From: Brevibacillus panacihumi W25
Lineage (GTDB): Bacteria; Bacillota; Bacilli; Brevibacillales; Brevibacillaceae
Assembly (NCBI RefSeq): GCF_000503775.1
Contig: NZ_KI629785.1
Location: 1,696,182 to 1,760,181 of the forward strand
Direction: 5' to 3'
DNA length: 64,000 bases
Shown here piece after piece: positions 1-8,263 of this stretch. The notes under the pieces are model-generated. The model worked only from the letters and a program-made list of their open reading frames with translations, made no database searches and was not told where the DNA came from. Within the stretch, counting starts at the first letter, position 1, and each line of letters opens with the position of its first letter. Both the position numbers and the translations under genes were made by a program.

Positions 1-337
1 TCTGAAACACCATCCCGAGCTTCTTGCGGCGTACCTCCTGCAATTCCTCGGTGTTCATCTTCACGATATCCTGTCCATCGATCAGGATGTGTCCGTCCGT
101 CGGCTCGATCAAACGATTCAAAAGCCGAACCAACGTGGATTTTCCACTCCCGGAAAGACCCATAATGACAAAAATTTCGCCAGCCTGCACCTCAAAGCTC
201 GCCTGGTTGACCCCTACGGTCAGACCTGTTTCCTTGTGGATTTCCTGTTTCCCCTTCCCCTGCTGCAAGGCTTGCAGGGCGCGCTGGGGCTGGCGTCCAA
301 AGATTTTCGTCAGCTTTTCTACTTGTATTTTGGGCAT
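1..337 (-). CDS. opuAA: Glycine betaine/choline-type ABC transporter ATP-binding protein, N-terminal part (cut by window edge)
   Basis: This is the nucleotide-binding subunit of a quaternary-amine (osmoprotectant) ABC importer of the OpuA/ProV class. Only about 112 N-terminal residues lie in the window and the gene continues past base 1. Visible are the family-typical long segment before the ATPase core, a Walker A motif GLSGSGKST at residues 60-68, and GMVFQ, the start of the Q-loop, at the edge. The ATG at 337 has a GGAGGTGAC ribosome site just upstream. A sigma-A-like promoter lies at 388-416. The divergent neighbour is a GbsR-type regulator, which in Bacillus controls glycine betaine/choline genes, so an osmoprotection role is well supported. 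The exact Opu paralogue cannot be told from this fragment. Confidence 0.85.
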   Translation of the reverse strand, partial: MPKIQVEKLTKIFGRQPQRALQALQQGKGKQEIHKETGLTVGVNQASFEVQAGEIFVIMGLSGSGKSTLVRLLNRLIEPTDGHILIDGQDIVKMNTEELQEVRRKKLGMVFQ

Positions 338-387
338 ATGGTCACCTCCAACTTTCTGCCCGTATCCGGACCTGCTTTACCCTTTTT

Positions 388-416
388 ATTGTATAGTTGA
401 CGCAGTTTTCCCTCAA
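388..416 (-). promoter_or_regulatory. Sigma-A-type promoter of the opuA-like gene
   Basis: Read on the minus strand, TTGAGG (411-416) is followed by a 17-base spacer and TACAAT (388-393), a near-consensus vegetative promoter about 50 bases upstream of the ATG at 337. Confidence 0.6.
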
Positions 417-478
417 ATTGGTTAAATCGCGATATTCCGCCGTTTCTAGCGTTCAGAAAAAACTTTACGTACTTTTCT

Positions 479-512
479 TACCGTATTCGCAGAATAACTC
501 GTATATACGGTA
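479..512. promoter_or_regulatory. Inverted repeat upstream of gbsR, possible operator
   Basis: TACCGTAT (479-486) and ATACGGTA (505-512) form a perfect 8-base inverted repeat separated by 18 bases in the divergent opuA/gbsR intergenic region. Position and symmetry suit a regulator site, possibly GbsR autoregulation. That role is inferred; only the repeat is seen. Confidence 0.4.
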
Positions 513-592
513 TGATATCTCCATTTACTTTTTTCAGTCGGGAACGTACAATCTACTCAGGTAATCTGACCAGAGGAGTGCTATTTTTCACA

Positions 593-1138
593 ATGGAACC
601 CAATCAGGAAAAAATCCTCGACAAGGCACAGGAACGCGTGATCGAGACTCTTGCCCGCAATTTGGATCTGTACGGCATCACGATGTCGACTGGCCTCTTG
701 TATGGCACCCTGCTTTTTCAGGACAAGTCCATGACGCTTGACGAGATGGGCCAGGCGCTGGGAATGAGCAAGACGAGTATGAGTACCAGCGTACGGACGC
801 TGCTCGATATGAACATGGTCGAAAAGATATGGAAAAAGGGAACGCGCAAGGACCATTACGAGGTCAATCTGGATTGGTACCAGAACTTTATCGACCTTTT
901 TTCCACCAAATGGCGGCACGCCTGCGAACAAAATGGCACTGTGCTGAAAAAATCACTTCATGAACTCCGCACTCTGCGGGAATCGGAAGGATTGTCTGCC
1001 GAAGACCTGGAACGTATCGATCTCAGCATCCAGCGCATCGAGAACGGTTTGGAATATTATCAATGGCTGCATCGTTTGATCGATTCCTTCGAATCTCATG
1101 AAATTTTTGAGTTTGTGCCAAAACAGAAGAACGAATAA
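593..1138 (+). CDS. gbsR: GbsR-family transcriptional regulator
   Basis: This is a MarR/GbsR-like winged-helix DNA-binding protein of 181 residues. In Bacillus subtilis GbsR is a choline-responsive repressor of glycine betaine synthesis and choline uptake genes. The helix-turn-helix lies roughly at residues 45-85, with the typical LGMSKTSMSTSVRTL recognition segment, followed by a wing and a helical C-terminus. The ATG at 593 is preferred because GAGGAGTG lies about 14 bases upstream and the protein then begins as the family does; an in-frame ATG at 512 would add 27 unlikely residues. The gene diverges from an osmoprotectant ABC transporter. It ends in a strong terminator at 1141-1187. Confidence 0.85.
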   Translation: MEPNQEKILDKAQERVIETLARNLDLYGITMSTGLLYGTLLFQDKSMTLDEMGQALGMSKTSMSTSVRTLLDMNMVEKIWKKGTRKDHYEVNLDWYQNFIDLFSTKWRHACEQNGTVLKKSLHELRTLRESEGLSAEDLERIDLSIQRIENGLEYYQWLHRLIDSFESHEIFEFVPKQKNE

Positions 1139-1140
1139 AA

Positions 1141-1187
1141 AAATGCTCCAACCGTTGCCAACAGGCAGTCGGAAGGAGCATTTTTTT
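1141..1187 (+). terminator. Rho-independent terminator after gbsR
   Basis: AAATGCTCC (1141-1149) pairs with GGAGCATTT (1175-1183) and is followed by a T-run. Confidence 0.8.
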
Positions 1188-1243
1188 GTTATGATGAGAC
1201 GGCAAGCAGTCATTCCTACTATATTATTAAGGAGGAAACACAG

Positions 1244-1804
1244 ATGACTCGCAAGACCGCTCTTCTCATTATCGATGCACAAACAGGCATTATCGAAGGT
1301 CCTCCCGACGGTCCGGTACATAACGCCGCCGGTTTGCTCCAAACCATGCAAGGGATCCTTTTGAAAGCCCGCCAGCAATCCATCCCTGTCTGGTATGTGC
1401 AGGATCTGGATGTAGCTGCGGTTGAAGACGAGGCTTTTGCCACTCACCCTGCCATTGCGCCTCTTCCCGGCGAGCCGATCATCTTCAAACGAGCAACGGA
1501 TTCGTTCCACGGAACGGACCTGCACGACCAACTGCAAGCAGCCGGTATCCAGCATCTCGTGATCATGGGCTGCCAGACCCCGTATTGTATTGACAGCGCT
1601 TGCCGCAAAGCCACGACCCTCGGGTATGATGTGACCTTGGTCAAAGACGGGCATTCCACTACGGATAACGATGTCTTGTCCGCAGAGCAGATCATCGCTC
1701 ATCACAACAAAATCCTCCACGGGATGGGCAATCTGGAGCCGTTTATCCTGGTTCGCCACTCCGAAGAAAATCTTTTTGAGCCAACTCATGATTCGTATCG
1801 GTAA
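1244..1804 (+). CDS. Isochorismatase-family cysteine hydrolase
   Basis: This is a 186-residue hydrolase of the isochorismatase/nicotinamidase fold, which cleaves amide or vinyl-ether bonds through a covalent thioester; the substrate is not predictable. The expected Asp-Lys-Cys triad is visible: D11 in LIIDAQTG, K82 in IIFKRATDSF, and C115 in the GCQTPYC motif. An AAGGAGGAAA ribosome site sits 8-10 bases before the ATG at 1244. It is a single gene between two terminators, so there is no operon context. The length matches the small stand-alone members of the family. Confidence 0.85.
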   Translation: MTRKTALLIIDAQTGIIEGPPDGPVHNAAGLLQTMQGILLKARQQSIPVWYVQDLDVAAVEDEAFATHPAIAPLPGEPIIFKRATDSFHGTDLHDQLQAAGIQHLVIMGCQTPYCIDSACRKATTLGYDVTLVKDGHSTTDNDVLSAEQIIAHHNKILHGMGNLEPFILVRHSEENLFEPTHDSYR

Positions 1805-1821
1805 CAGATAGCTGCATTCAG

Positions 1822-1852
1822 AAAAACGCGGGAAGTTGAACTGCGTTTTTTT
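1822..1852 (+). terminator. Terminator after the isochorismatase-like gene
   Basis: AAAAACGC pairs with GCGTTTTT around a 13-base loop, with further T residues downstream. Confidence 0.7.
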
Positions 1853-1856
1853 GTTT

Positions 1857-2013
1857 TTTGGTCATCCGGCTGTAGTGGAGCGGCGGAAAAAGGGAAAAAC
1901 GCTTTAGGCGGGTTGGGATCTTCACTGGTGGCAGTACTGGCCGGCTCCATTCCAAATGCCTTGCGCTTTTTTTCCCTTTTTCCGCGACCAGCTTCTACTG
2001 GTCCCCCTTCCAC
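1857..2013 (+). repeat. Dispersed palindromic intergenic repeat, copy 1 (short form)
   Basis: This is one of four related intergenic elements in the window (others at about 13839, 35766 and 63722). It starts with a purine-rich arm containing GCGGAAAAAGGG followed by GGCGGGTTGGGATCTTC. It ends with the complementary arm CCCTTTTTCCGC. The middle of the full-length element is missing here, leaving about 157 bases. It lies between the convergent ends of the isochorismatase-like gene and ywbE. Confidence 0.85.
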
Positions 2014-2039
2014 CTTTCGTGGGCTTCTCATGGAGATTC

Positions 2040-2240
2040 TTATTGATTACGAATAATCTCCTGCACTCGCCCTACTTGTCCATCCTCGAGGCGCACTTTG
2101 ATTCCATGCGGATGCGTCGCGGAATTGGTGAGAATATCCTTGACGATCCCGCGGGTGCGTTTCCCTGTTCGCTGATCCTGCTTCAAGACAATATCCACTG
2201 CAAGACCGGGAAAGATATCTTTGCGATTTTTGCCATTCAT
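2040..2240 (-). CDS. ywbE: YwbE family protein
   Basis: This is a 66-residue basic protein matching the small YwbE family of Bacillales, whose function is not established. Recognisable features are the RKDIFPGLAVDIVLKQDQ opening and the TRGIVKDILTNSATHPHGIK core, a KOW/SH3-like beta segment. A GAGGGAGAAAG ribosome site precedes the ATG at 2240. The gene is monocistronic and convergent with the isochorismatase-like gene, with repeat copy 1 between them. Confidence 0.85.
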   Translation of the reverse strand: MNGKNRKDIFPGLAVDIVLKQDQRTGKRTRGIVKDILTNSATHPHGIKVRLEDGQVGRVQEIIRNQ

Positions 2241-2275
2241 GCTTTCTCCCTCTTACCATTCTTTCTCTCCACCTG

Positions 2276-2284
2276 TGTTATAAT
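2276..2284 (+). promoter_or_regulatory. Extended -10 promoter element for the gene at 2321
   Basis: TGTTATAAT reads as an extended -10 hexamer 37 bases before the ATG at 2321. No convincing -35 hexamer is seen. Confidence 0.45.
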
Positions 2285-2320
2285 CGACGAACAAACTATG
2301 CCTTTTTACGGAGGAATTCC

Positions 2321-2800
2321 ATGTTATCTTTTGAAGAAAAACTGGCGATTATCGAATCGTTCCCACAGCTTACCCGCAACAATGTCTCCCTCAAGCGAGT
2401 CAACTTCCACTACGAAGGCAGTCTGCACGAGAAAAAAACGGTCGTCTATCACCTTCATCCGAATGGCAACGGCTACGTATATGCCGCCTATCTGAAGGGT
2501 TATCAAAAGGACGAAAAAGGCTTCGTCAACATCCGCGATTTCTCGGCTGACGAGCTGCGCGCAATCATTGAAGCCTCCATCCAGATGCTGTCCACAAAAC
2601 GGGAGCCTGTCGTCCATGCTGCTGCCGAGGATGCCCCAGTGGAAGAAACCTGGGTTGATGAGCAAAACCGCACGCTGGTGCTGCAGCAGGAGGATTCGCT
2701 CTGGAACGTCTACCATGGCCTGAACCTGGAGGCTTCTTTTGAATCCTATAAGGAAGCATCCCAATACCTGACTGAAGAAGGGTTTTCCTTACAGTCATAG
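2321..2800 (+). CDS. Conserved Bacillales-type hypothetical protein
   Basis: This is a 159-residue soluble protein of unknown function. The first 95 residues look like a compact alpha/beta domain with alternating strands (VVYHLHPNGNGYVYAAYLKG), and the C-terminal third carries a second strand-rich segment (VDEQNRTLVLQQEDSLWNVYHGL). There is no signal peptide or membrane segment. An ACGGAGGAATTCC ribosome site and an extended -10 element lie upstream. No neighbour suggests a role. Codon use matches the surrounding core genes, so it is very likely a real, native gene. Confidence 0.7.
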   Translation: MLSFEEKLAIIESFPQLTRNNVSLKRVNFHYEGSLHEKKTVVYHLHPNGNGYVYAAYLKGYQKDEKGFVNIRDFSADELRAIIEASIQMLSTKREPVVHAAAEDAPVEETWVDEQNRTLVLQQEDSLWNVYHGLNLEASFESYKEASQYLTEEGFSLQS

Positions 2801-2938
2801 GCATTCGCACTCCCTGGTAAACGTTCATTTTTCCCTCACGGATTTTAGATTGGATAAATATTTCTGATGTGGTACACTTCCACCTATCTAGATGTACATC
2901 TCCATTAGTGATCGCACCGAACGGGGGAAACAAACCGC

Positions 2939-4561
2939 ATGATGAAATACCGCAATACCTTGATTCACAATATCAAGAAACAATTGGAGGCCTGGTTGGA
3001 GCAAACTGGGCCTGTTCCTCATGAGGATCTTTATCGTTTCCTCCATTCGTTGAAAGGCACAGCAGGTACCATCGGGCTGCAGGATTTCTCCGATGTTTCT
3101 CATGGGCTTCTGGCGCAATTGGATCAAATGACGCCAAAGAGTTGGCACACCAACGAATGGCGGCCTTTTCTCATGGAGTTGATCACACTCGCCTACGAGC
3201 AGCGTCCGGACCATGAGTTGTTTCTATCCGATTCGGTCGGAGAACGAGAGAACCGATACGACCAGCAGCCTCTCATCTTGATCCTGGACGATGATGTCAC
3301 GTTATTAATGTATCTGAAAGAAGAATTGGAAAAATTGAACTGGTCTGTCATCGCGACTGTCCATCCCCATAAAGCATTGGACTATTTCCATGACATGCAC
3401 CCGGATTGCCTGATCGTGGATCTCAACATCCCGGAGACGGGCGGTTTTCAGGTCATGAAGACGCTGGGCGAGAAAATAAAAAAACAGTATGTCCCCACTA
3501 CCGTCATCAGCATCGACTGCGAGCGCGATACGCGTTTTCGCGCATACCACCTCGGGGCGGATGATTTCATGTGCAAGCCTCTCGACGTGGAGGAGTTGTC
3601 TATCCGCCTGGAACGCCAGCTTCGCCGCAAGCGCTGGATCGATCGGCTTTTGTTTCTTGACGAGCTGACAGGTGCTTATAATCGCAACTCTCTTCAGCAA
3701 ACTTACGAGCGACTGCTTCTTGAGGGGTTACGTGCAGCTTCCCCTCTTTCGCTCGCCTTTTTGGATATTGATCACTTTAAACAGGTGAATGACCAATACG
3801 GGCACTTGATCGGCGACGACGTGCTGGCGCGCTTCGCCAACTTCGTCCAGTCATCTGCGCAAAAAAACGATATTCTGTTTCGCTACGGCGGCGAAGAATT
3901 TATCCTGTTGATGCCCCAGACGGCCCAGGAAGCGGCCAAGCACTGTCTGGAAACGATGCTTGCTTCCTTTTGCCAGGTCACGTTTCATTCCCCTAATGGT
4001 CCCTTTTCGCTTAGCTTTTCAGCGGGAGTCGTCGAAATTACCGCCCCGGAGAAGCCGTTGCCCTATTGGCTGGAACTGGCTGATGATGCCCTGTACACAG
4101 CAAAAAAATGCGGCCGGTGCCGCATTGAAACACCTGAATATACGCAATCGGCTGAAGGCAATACGATCAAGCTGAAGGTAGCGATCATCGATGACGATGC
4201 CATGATCCGCACCATGCTGGCGGAATCGGTGAAGGACTGCTTCAAAGGCTGGATTTCGGCAGACACCCGTGTGTTCCGGGATGGGGAAGCCTTTTTGCAA
4301 AGTGACTGGCACAGCGGACCTGAGCCTTACCTGATCATTCTGGACGGAATGATGCCGAACATGGATGGCATGGACGTGCTTCAAGTGATCCGAAGCTTGC
4401 CCGATACGAAGAAATACACAGTCCTCATGCTGACCGGCCGCACGGAAGAACAGGATATTGTAAAAGCATTGCAGCTTGGCGCCGATGATTACATGACCAA
4501 GCCTTTCAACCTGCGTGAGTTGGAAGCGCGTATCAAGCGTCTCATCCGGCGCGTCGTATGA
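2939..4561 (+). CDS. Hpt-REC-GGDEF-REC signalling protein (probable diguanylate cyclase)
   Basis: This is a 540-residue cytoplasmic signalling protein combining phosphotransfer and c-di-GMP synthesis. Domains in order: an Hpt-like domain with the phosphorylatable H36 in FLHSLKGTAG (residues 1-80); a first receiver (about 108-235) with acidic pocket LDDD and phospho-acceptor IVDLNIP; a GGDEF domain (about 245-400) with GGEEF at 317-321 and the metal-binding FLDIDHFKQVND segment; and a second receiver (about 415-540) with IIDDD and IILDGMMP. The residues where the product-inhibition RxxD site normally sits read QKND, so feedback control may be absent. The stop codon overlaps an ATG of the next gene, so it is the first gene of an operon with a CheY-like protein and a hybrid kinase. 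Confidence 0.88.
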   Translation: MMKYRNTLIHNIKKQLEAWLEQTGPVPHEDLYRFLHSLKGTAGTIGLQDFSDVSHGLLAQLDQMTPKSWHTNEWRPFLMELITLAYEQRPDHELFLSDSVGERENRYDQQPLILILDDDVTLLMYLKEELEKLNWSVIATVHPHKALDYFHDMHPDCLIVDLNIPETGGFQVMKTLGEKIKKQYVPTTVISIDCERDTRFRAYHLGADDFMCKPLDVEELSIRLERQLRRKRWIDRLLFLDELTGAYNRNSLQQTYERLLLEGLRAASPLSLAFLDIDHFKQVNDQYGHLIGDDVLARFANFVQSSAQKNDILFRYGGEEFILLMPQTAQEAAKHCLETMLASFCQVTFHSPNGPFSLSFSAGVVEITAPEKPLPYWLELADDALYTAKKCGRCRIETPEYTQSAEGNTIKLKVAIIDDDAMIRTMLAESVKDCFKGWISADTRVFRDGEAFLQSDWHSGPEPYLIILDGMMPNMDGMDVLQVIRSLPDTKKYTVLMLTGRTEEQDIVKALQLGADDYMTKPFNLRELEARIKRLIRRVV

Positions 4562-4593
4562 TGATGCTATACGGGATTGGAGAGAAAAAGAAA

Positions 4594-4956
4594 ATGGCAA
4601 CCATACTTTTGGCAGAGGACGAAGCAGTCCTGCGTATGCTCATCTGCGATACGCTGGAAGACGAGGGATACAAACTAGACGTGGCTTGTGATGGAGAGGA
4701 AGCGCTGCATAAAATCGAACAGCGGAATTTTGACCTGGTCATCCTGGATTATATGATGCCCAAGCTGACCGGACTGGACGTACTGAAGATGATCAAACAA
4801 ATGCCGGACAAAACGCATACGAAAGTGTTGATTCTCTCCGCGAAGAGCCAATGTACCGATCAGGAAATCATGCGTGCGGCAGGGGCAGATGATTTCATTC
4901 CCAAGCCATTCAGCCCCCTGGAACTGGCTCGAAAAGTGGAGGAAATCCTGGCATGA
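4594..4956 (+). CDS. Single-domain response regulator (CheY-like)
   Basis: This is a 120-residue stand-alone receiver domain with no output domain. The acidic pocket is AEDEAV, the phospho-acceptor lies in VILDYMMPK, the conserved Thr/Ser in LILSAKS, and the Lys in IPKPFSP. The ATG at 4594 is chosen because GGAGAG lies about 11 bases upstream. An in-frame ATG at 4558 overlaps the stop of the upstream GGDEF gene and could be used by coupling. Its own stop overlaps the start of the hybrid kinase by four bases (ATGA). It probably shuttles phosphate between the kinase and the Hpt-containing protein. Confidence 0.88.
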   Translation: MATILLAEDEAVLRMLICDTLEDEGYKLDVACDGEEALHKIEQRNFDLVILDYMMPKLTGLDVLKMIKQMPDKTHTKVLILSAKSQCTDQEIMRAAGADDFIPKPFSPLELARKVEEILA

Positions 4957-7853
4957 TCCACTATCAACAACTGTGGAGAAAAAGCATCACGCGTCGTTTC
5001 ATGTTCATGATGCTGATCTTTCTCTTCCTGCTGATCGCCGGGGCATCGATTGTGCTCTATATGAATTACAACGCCTTTTCCCAGTATCAAACGGCAATAA
5101 AAAGTTCTATGCAAAAACAAAAGATGATCGATCAGCTCGTCAATCATACCTCGCTGATCTTTTTTCGTGCGCGAGGCTATTACGCGTTCCTGAGTGAAAG
5201 CGAATATCATGAACTTTTTAACGAGAAGCGGCAAGTGGAAGCGTTGATTGAATCGTTCAAGCAACTCCCCCTGACCACGCAAGAAGCCGCGATGGTGCAG
5301 CAGATTGAAGCGTTTGTAGACCATTTTTTCACCCATGTCTTCCCTGTTGCATCCGGCTATGCGAAGGCTGGAGACTATGAATCGCTCCATACATTCTCTT
5401 CGAGCGGGATCAATGAGGACGTCAACGACCTGATTCGTTATGCCTCTGCTTATCAGAGCCAAAGCCAGCAGCTTCTCTCCGATCAAAATCGTACCCTCTT
5501 TGCAAACCTGTCCCGGCAAAGCTCTTGGTTCCTGCTTTACATCGTGCTGGTGCTGATGATTGCCATCTACGTCGCTCACCGGACCACTCGCGATATTGGC
5601 GTTCCCCTGGGCAGAATCTCCGCCCAAGCCGAGCGTTTTGCCCAAGGAGAGACCGTCCATTTGCAAGACTTGGACCGTACGGATGAGATCGGTACCCTGG
5701 CTCGATCGCTGGATTACTCGATGCGGCAGATACAGGCAAAGGAAGAGGTCCTGGTCGCTCAAAACGAAGAACTGCATGCGCAGCAGGACGAATTGATGAT
5801 GCAGCAGGAGGATTTGCAGGATGCGCTAGCCAAGATGGAGGCGAAAGAGCACTATTTGCAAAAGCGGAACCAAATCGTCCAATCCCTGAGCAATACCCTG
5901 AACAAACAGGAACTGCTGCACAGCATCGTGATCAATACGACACAGGTGATGAACGCCGATAAAGGGATCGTCGTCCTCTTGAATGACGAATATGACAGTG
6001 CCACCCTGGGCTTATCCGCGGAAAGCTTCGCCACTTTTAGGGAAGGCTTCGAACACGGCCCGCTCGTCCGCCTACGGGAGACAGGCATGCCTTACCTCCT
6101 CACACGAGAGAGCACCCTATCGGAACGCAGTTTTTACGAAGGACATTCCATGACTGCCGAGCTTTATGTACCGATCCTCAATGCAGCGGATCAAGTCGTG
6201 GCCTGTATCGTCTTTTCCCGGATCGACCGGACCTTCTCCCCTCAGGACATCGAAACCGCGACTGGACTTGCCAAGCAGATCTCGCTTTCGCTGGACAAGC
6301 TGTCGATGTACGAAGAGGCGGAAAAGCAGCGTCAAATCACACAGGATATGCTGGATACGATTCAGGAAGGTGTGCAACTCATCGATTTGCAGGGAAACAC
6401 GCTGCAAGTAAACCGTACGTTCTGTGAATTCCTGGGCTACGACCTGTCCTCCACTACGCCTCATGCGCAGCTGGAGGACTTCCTCAGCCAATTGGAGATG
6501 CTTACGGAAGATCACGAACGAGTGTCCCAATTTGTAAAAGGTGCAGTGGGCAAAGAGAAAAAGCTGTCCGGGAGCAGCCTTGTCTTTGCGATTACCTATC
6601 CGCAAAGACGGCATATTCAGCTTTATGCGGAGCCTTTGTACCGCAACCAGGAAAAATGGAGCACTCTTCTGGTCTACCGTGACATTACGAGGGAATACGA
6701 AATTGACCGAATGAAGTCTGAATTCGTCAGCACCGTGAGCCATGAACTGAGAACCCCGCTCGCCAGTGTCCTTGGTTTTGCGGAGCTGATGCTTAACAAA
6801 GAGTTAAAGCCCGAAAGACAGCAGCGCTACGTGACAGCCATTTATCAGGAAGCCAAGCGCCTGACCGCTCTGATCAACGACTTTCTGGACCTGCAACGCA
6901 TGGAATCGGGTCTGCAAAACTATGTGAAAGAGCCAGTTGCGATCGATGCGCTCGTCCAGGAAGTGTTTGCTCTGTACCAGGTGCAGTCGTCGCGCCATAC
7001 GTTTACCCTCGATCGGCAAACGCCGCAGGCTCTTGTAGAAGGGGACCGAAACAAGCTTCGCCAGGTGATGACCAACCTGATCAGCAATGCAGTCAAGTAC
7101 TCTCCACTTGGCGGCGAAGTGCGCGTCACCTTCCGCGAAGACAAAGGTCGTCTCTTCATCGACGTTGCGGATAACGGCCTCGGTATTCCGACAGATGCCC
7201 TGCCGCATCTCTTCTCCAAGTTTTATCGCGTGGACAATTCCGACCGGAGGGAAATCGGCGGAACGGGACTCGGCCTTGCGATCGTCTCGGAAATCGTGGC
7301 CATGCACCAAGGAGAAATTACCGTCACATCTGAATCGGGACGGGGCAGCACCTTTACGGTCAGTCTCCCCCTTTTCAAGCAGACGGCTGCCCAGCAATCC
7401 GACAACCTTGAGAGTGAAGTCTCTCTTGCGGGAATCCAGGAAAAAGGGAAAGTGGTCATCATCGAGGACGATCCGAACCTGTCCGAGCTGTTGCGGGAAG
7501 AACTCACTGGCTCGGGCTTCACTGTCCATTCCTACTCCCAGGTCAACCAGGCTTTTGGCGCCATCGAGGAGCTGATGCCGGATGCTGTCGTACTGGACCT
7601 GGTCCTCCAGGACGGTGAAAATGGTTGGGAAGTCATCGAGCGCATGCAGAAGCATCCCGGATTGCGGACGATCCCGATCATCATCTCCAGTGCTTTCGAG
7701 GAGCAGAAAAAGGCATTCGATCTGGGGGCTGCCCGCTATCTGATCAAGCCGTATCATCCCGACTCCTTGTCAAAAGCCATTCTGTTGGCGATCGCAGAGG
7801 CAGGGGGCCAAATCCTGGTTCCCGATCATGAACAAAACTCGCGAGGGGAGTAA
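4953..7853 (+). CDS. Membrane hybrid sensor histidine kinase (HAMP-GAF-PAS-HisKA-HATPase-REC)
   Basis: This is a 966-residue membrane kinase. A first transmembrane helix (about 18-42) and a second (about 191-211) flank a helical extracytoplasmic sensor region of about 145 residues. A HAMP linker, a coiled coil (about 255-300), a GAF domain (about 315-450) and a PAS domain (about 460-575) follow. The HisKA domain has phospho-acceptor H597 in VSHELRTPL. The ATPase domain contains NLISNAVKYS, DNGLGIP and GGTGLGLAI. A C-terminal receiver carries D882 in VVLDLVL. It is translationally coupled to the CheY-like gene by an ATGA overlap. Its stop codon sits in the loop of a strong terminator. With the two upstream genes it can form a complete His-Asp-His-Asp relay ending in c-di-GMP output. 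Confidence 0.9.
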   Translation: MIHYQQLWRKSITRRFMFMMLIFLFLLIAGASIVLYMNYNAFSQYQTAIKSSMQKQKMIDQLVNHTSLIFFRARGYYAFLSESEYHELFNEKRQVEALIESFKQLPLTTQEAAMVQQIEAFVDHFFTHVFPVASGYAKAGDYESLHTFSSSGINEDVNDLIRYASAYQSQSQQLLSDQNRTLFANLSRQSSWFLLYIVLVLMIAIYVAHRTTRDIGVPLGRISAQAERFAQGETVHLQDLDRTDEIGTLARSLDYSMRQIQAKEEVLVAQNEELHAQQDELMMQQEDLQDALAKMEAKEHYLQKRNQIVQSLSNTLNKQELLHSIVINTTQVMNADKGIVVLLNDEYDSATLGLSAESFATFREGFEHGPLVRLRETGMPYLLTRESTLSERSFYEGHSMTAELYVPILNAADQVVACIVFSRIDRTFSPQDIETATGLAKQISLSLDKLSMYEEAEKQRQITQDMLDTIQEGVQLIDLQGNTLQVNRTFCEFLGYDLSSTTPHAQLEDFLSQLEMLTEDHERVSQFVKGAVGKEKKLSGSSLVFAITYPQRRHIQLYAEPLYRNQEKWSTLLVYRDITREYEIDRMKSEFVSTVSHELRTPLASVLGFAELMLNKELKPERQQRYVTAIYQEAKRLTALINDFLDLQRMESGLQNYVKEPVAIDALVQEVFALYQVQSSRHTFTLDRQTPQALVEGDRNKLRQVMTNLISNAVKYSPLGGEVRVTFREDKGRLFIDVADNGLGIPTDALPHLFSKFYRVDNSDRREIGGTGLGLAIVSEIVAMHQGEITVTSESGRGSTFTVSLPLFKQTAAQQSDNLESEVSLAGIQEKGKVVIIEDDPNLSELLREELTGSGFTVHSYSQVNQAFGAIEELMPDAVVLDLVLQDGENGWEVIERMQKHPGLRTIPIIISSAFEEQKKAFDLGAARYLIKPYHPDSLSKAILLAIAEAGGQILVPDHEQNSRGE

Positions 7854-7871
7854 CTCCCCTCTTCTTTTTTA
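7843..7871 (+). terminator. Terminator of the signalling operon
   Basis: GAGGGGAG and CTCCCCTC form an 8-base stem around the TAA stop codon of the hybrid kinase, followed by a T-rich tract. Confidence 0.8.
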
Positions 7872-7985
7872 CCCTTTTGCTGGGAGTTGAGAATAATCTT
7901 GGTATAAAGTCTTGGGTTTGCTCACACATTAATAGAGGTACATGGTTTATTTTTACGAACATGCCCCGCGAAGGAGGAGTTCACT

Positions 7986-8189
7986 GTGTATTTCTCAAAG
8001 AAAGCGGCAGTTCCGATCGAAGAAGAAGAAACAGACATATGGGCTTGCACGACAGATGGTTGTTCCTGCTGGATGAGAGAGAATTTTTCTTTTGAAAAAA
8101 GCCCCACTTGTCCCTTTTGTCAGGGTGAAATGACAAAGGATACCCGCATGCTCCCCGTACTGGCCAACCACACCAAACGCACCACCTGA
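7986..8189 (+). CDS. ydjO: YdjO-family cold-inducible small protein
   Basis: This is a 67-residue protein that resembles the Bacillus YdjO family, described as cold-inducible and of unknown biochemical function. It has a rubredoxin/zinc-ribbon-like arrangement: CTTDGCSCW, then CPFCQGEM, giving two CxxC-type knuckles. It ends with the family-typical DTRMLPVL. The start is a GTG at 7986 with an excellent AAGGAGGAG ribosome site eight bases upstream. It is monocistronic, between the terminator of the signalling operon and a new promoter. Confidence 0.8.
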   Translation: MYFSKKAAVPIEEEETDIWACTTDGCSCWMRENFSFEKSPTCPFCQGEMTKDTRMLPVLANHTKRTT

Positions 8190-8204
8190 TCTTCGGATTT
8201 ACTC

Positions 8205-8233
8205 TTGTCGGAACTCCTCGGCTTCCCTACAAT
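8205..8233 (+). promoter_or_regulatory. Sigma-A-type promoter for the gene at 8264
   Basis: TTGTCG (8205-8210), a 17-base spacer, and TACAAT (8228-8233) lie 30 bases before the start codon. Confidence 0.6.
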
Positions 8234-8263
8234 AGACGTACGATGGACACGAGGAGTATGCCG

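Noticed and set aside
24..425. Plus-strand frames opposite the opuA-like gene
   Set aside because: The minus strand encodes a clear ABC ATPase with Walker A; the plus frames lack any support.
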